Source of the DNA: Acidobacteriaceae bacterium
Lineage (GTDB): Bacteria > Acidobacteriota > Terriglobia > Terriglobales > Acidobacteriaceae
NCBI GenBank assembly: GCA_003165455.1
Contig: PLUJ01000118.1
Coordinates: 5,721-20,326 of the forward strand
Direction: 5' to 3'
Length of the DNA stretch: 14,606 nucleotides
Part shown: piece after piece, positions 14,294 through 14,606 of the stretch
Numbering within the stretch: the stretch's first letter is position 1
Layout of the letters: every line of letters starts with the position of its first letter
Position numbers and translations under genes: made by a program
The notes under the pieces: generated by a model
What the model was told of the DNA's origin: nothing
The model's input: only the letters and a program-made list of their open reading frames with translations
Database searches by the model: none

Positions 14294-14606
14294 ATGGCTA
14301 CATCTGCTGAAGGTTCAAAACCGGGAATAAAAGTCTTTGTCGCCACCACGGTGATGTTGACTTTCATCTCCTTCTGGCGTGCGTCCGCGATCGTTCTCTC
14401 GGATCTCGCATCCTCCGCGTATTACGCTGGCGGAGACGCCGAAAAAGTCATCGGCAAGAGCGCACCCTGGTTCATCCTCGGAGTCATGCTCTTCAGTTAT
14501 GCCGTTCGGGCGCTCTATATCGAATCCAGCAGCATGTTCGTCCGCGGCGGCGTCTACCGCGTGGTGAAGGAAGCTCTGGGCGGCACGCTGGCGAAATTCT
14601 CCGTTT
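14294..14606 (+). CDS. APC-family amino-acid permease, N-terminal part (runs off the right edge)
   Basis: The first 104 residues are visible. After a short polar N-terminus there is a hydrophobic segment with MLTFISFWRASAIVLSDLAS (21-40), then SAYYAGGDAEKVIGKSAPWF (41-60), a second helix at about 58-74, and ALYIESSSMFVRGGVYRVVK (73-92). The FVRGGVYRVVKEALGG stretch resembles the substrate-region loop of APC superfamily transporters, and the overall sequence matches permeases I associate with Acidobacteria. The cargo cannot be read from this part; the neighbouring proline dehydrogenase makes an amino acid such as proline a reasonable guess only. The ATG at 14294 is preceded by GGGG very close to the start. 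Most of the gene, including the remaining helices, is beyond the window. Confidence 0.8.
   Translation, partial: MATSAEGSKPGIKVFVATTVMLTFISFWRASAIVLSDLASSAYYAGGDAEKVIGKSAPWFILGVMLFSYAVRALYIESSSMFVRGGVYRVVKEALGGTLAKFSV

Noticed and set aside
1..14606. Defence island, CRISPR array, prophage, IS element, tRNA or rRNA
   Set aside because: No repeat array, integrase or transposase motifs, terminal inverted repeats or structured RNA gene were found on either strand; the genes look like ordinary chromosomal ones.

Overview
The window looks like a chromosomal segment of an Acidobacteria-like bacterium (Koribacter/Acidobacteriaceae type). This is inferred from moderately high GC, several weakly Shine-Dalgarno-led or TTG/GTG starts, a large zinc-ribbon Ser/Thr kinase with a polytopic membrane tail, a HAMP-PP2C phosphatase, stand-alone TonB C-terminal domains, and an APC permease resembling ones I associate with that phylum. 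No 16S or other decisive marker is present, so the placement rests on family resemblance only. There is no sign of a phage, integron, IS element, CRISPR array, tRNA or rRNA. No gene-free stretch reaches 300 bases; the longest gap is about 160 bases.

Layout. (1) 1-4301, minus strand, read right to left: a membrane Ser/Thr protein kinase, then hslV and hslU, the peptidase and ATPase of the HslUV protease. hslU runs off the left edge just after its Walker B motif. (2) 4427-8188, plus strand: a polytopic GT-C-like membrane protein, a DinB-fold protein, a small isoprenylcysteine-methyltransferase-like membrane enzyme and a secreted kelch protein. The first three are tightly spaced and could share a transcript. 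(3) 8245-10772, minus strand: a 66-residue uncharacterised protein followed by a membrane-anchored HAMP-SpoIIE/PP2C phosphatase of the RsbU type. (4) 10864-14606, plus strand: a secreted protein of unknown function, thioredoxin reductase, a small secreted TonB-C-domain protein, proline dehydrogenase, and the start of an APC-family permease that runs off the right edge.

How the genes work together. hslV-hslU is a genuine functional pair. The proline dehydrogenase and the APC permease are plausibly a catabolic enzyme and its importer, but the permease substrate cannot be read from the part visible. The kinase and the PP2C phosphatase are both membrane signalling proteins about 4 kb apart; a direct link is speculation.

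I did not find an obvious new defence or mobile system. The strongest leads are the kinase, whose C-terminal half is an uncharacterised extracytoplasmic-plus-polytopic module, the small protein next to the PP2C phosphatase, and a clean 15-bp palindrome between trxB and the TonB-domain gene.
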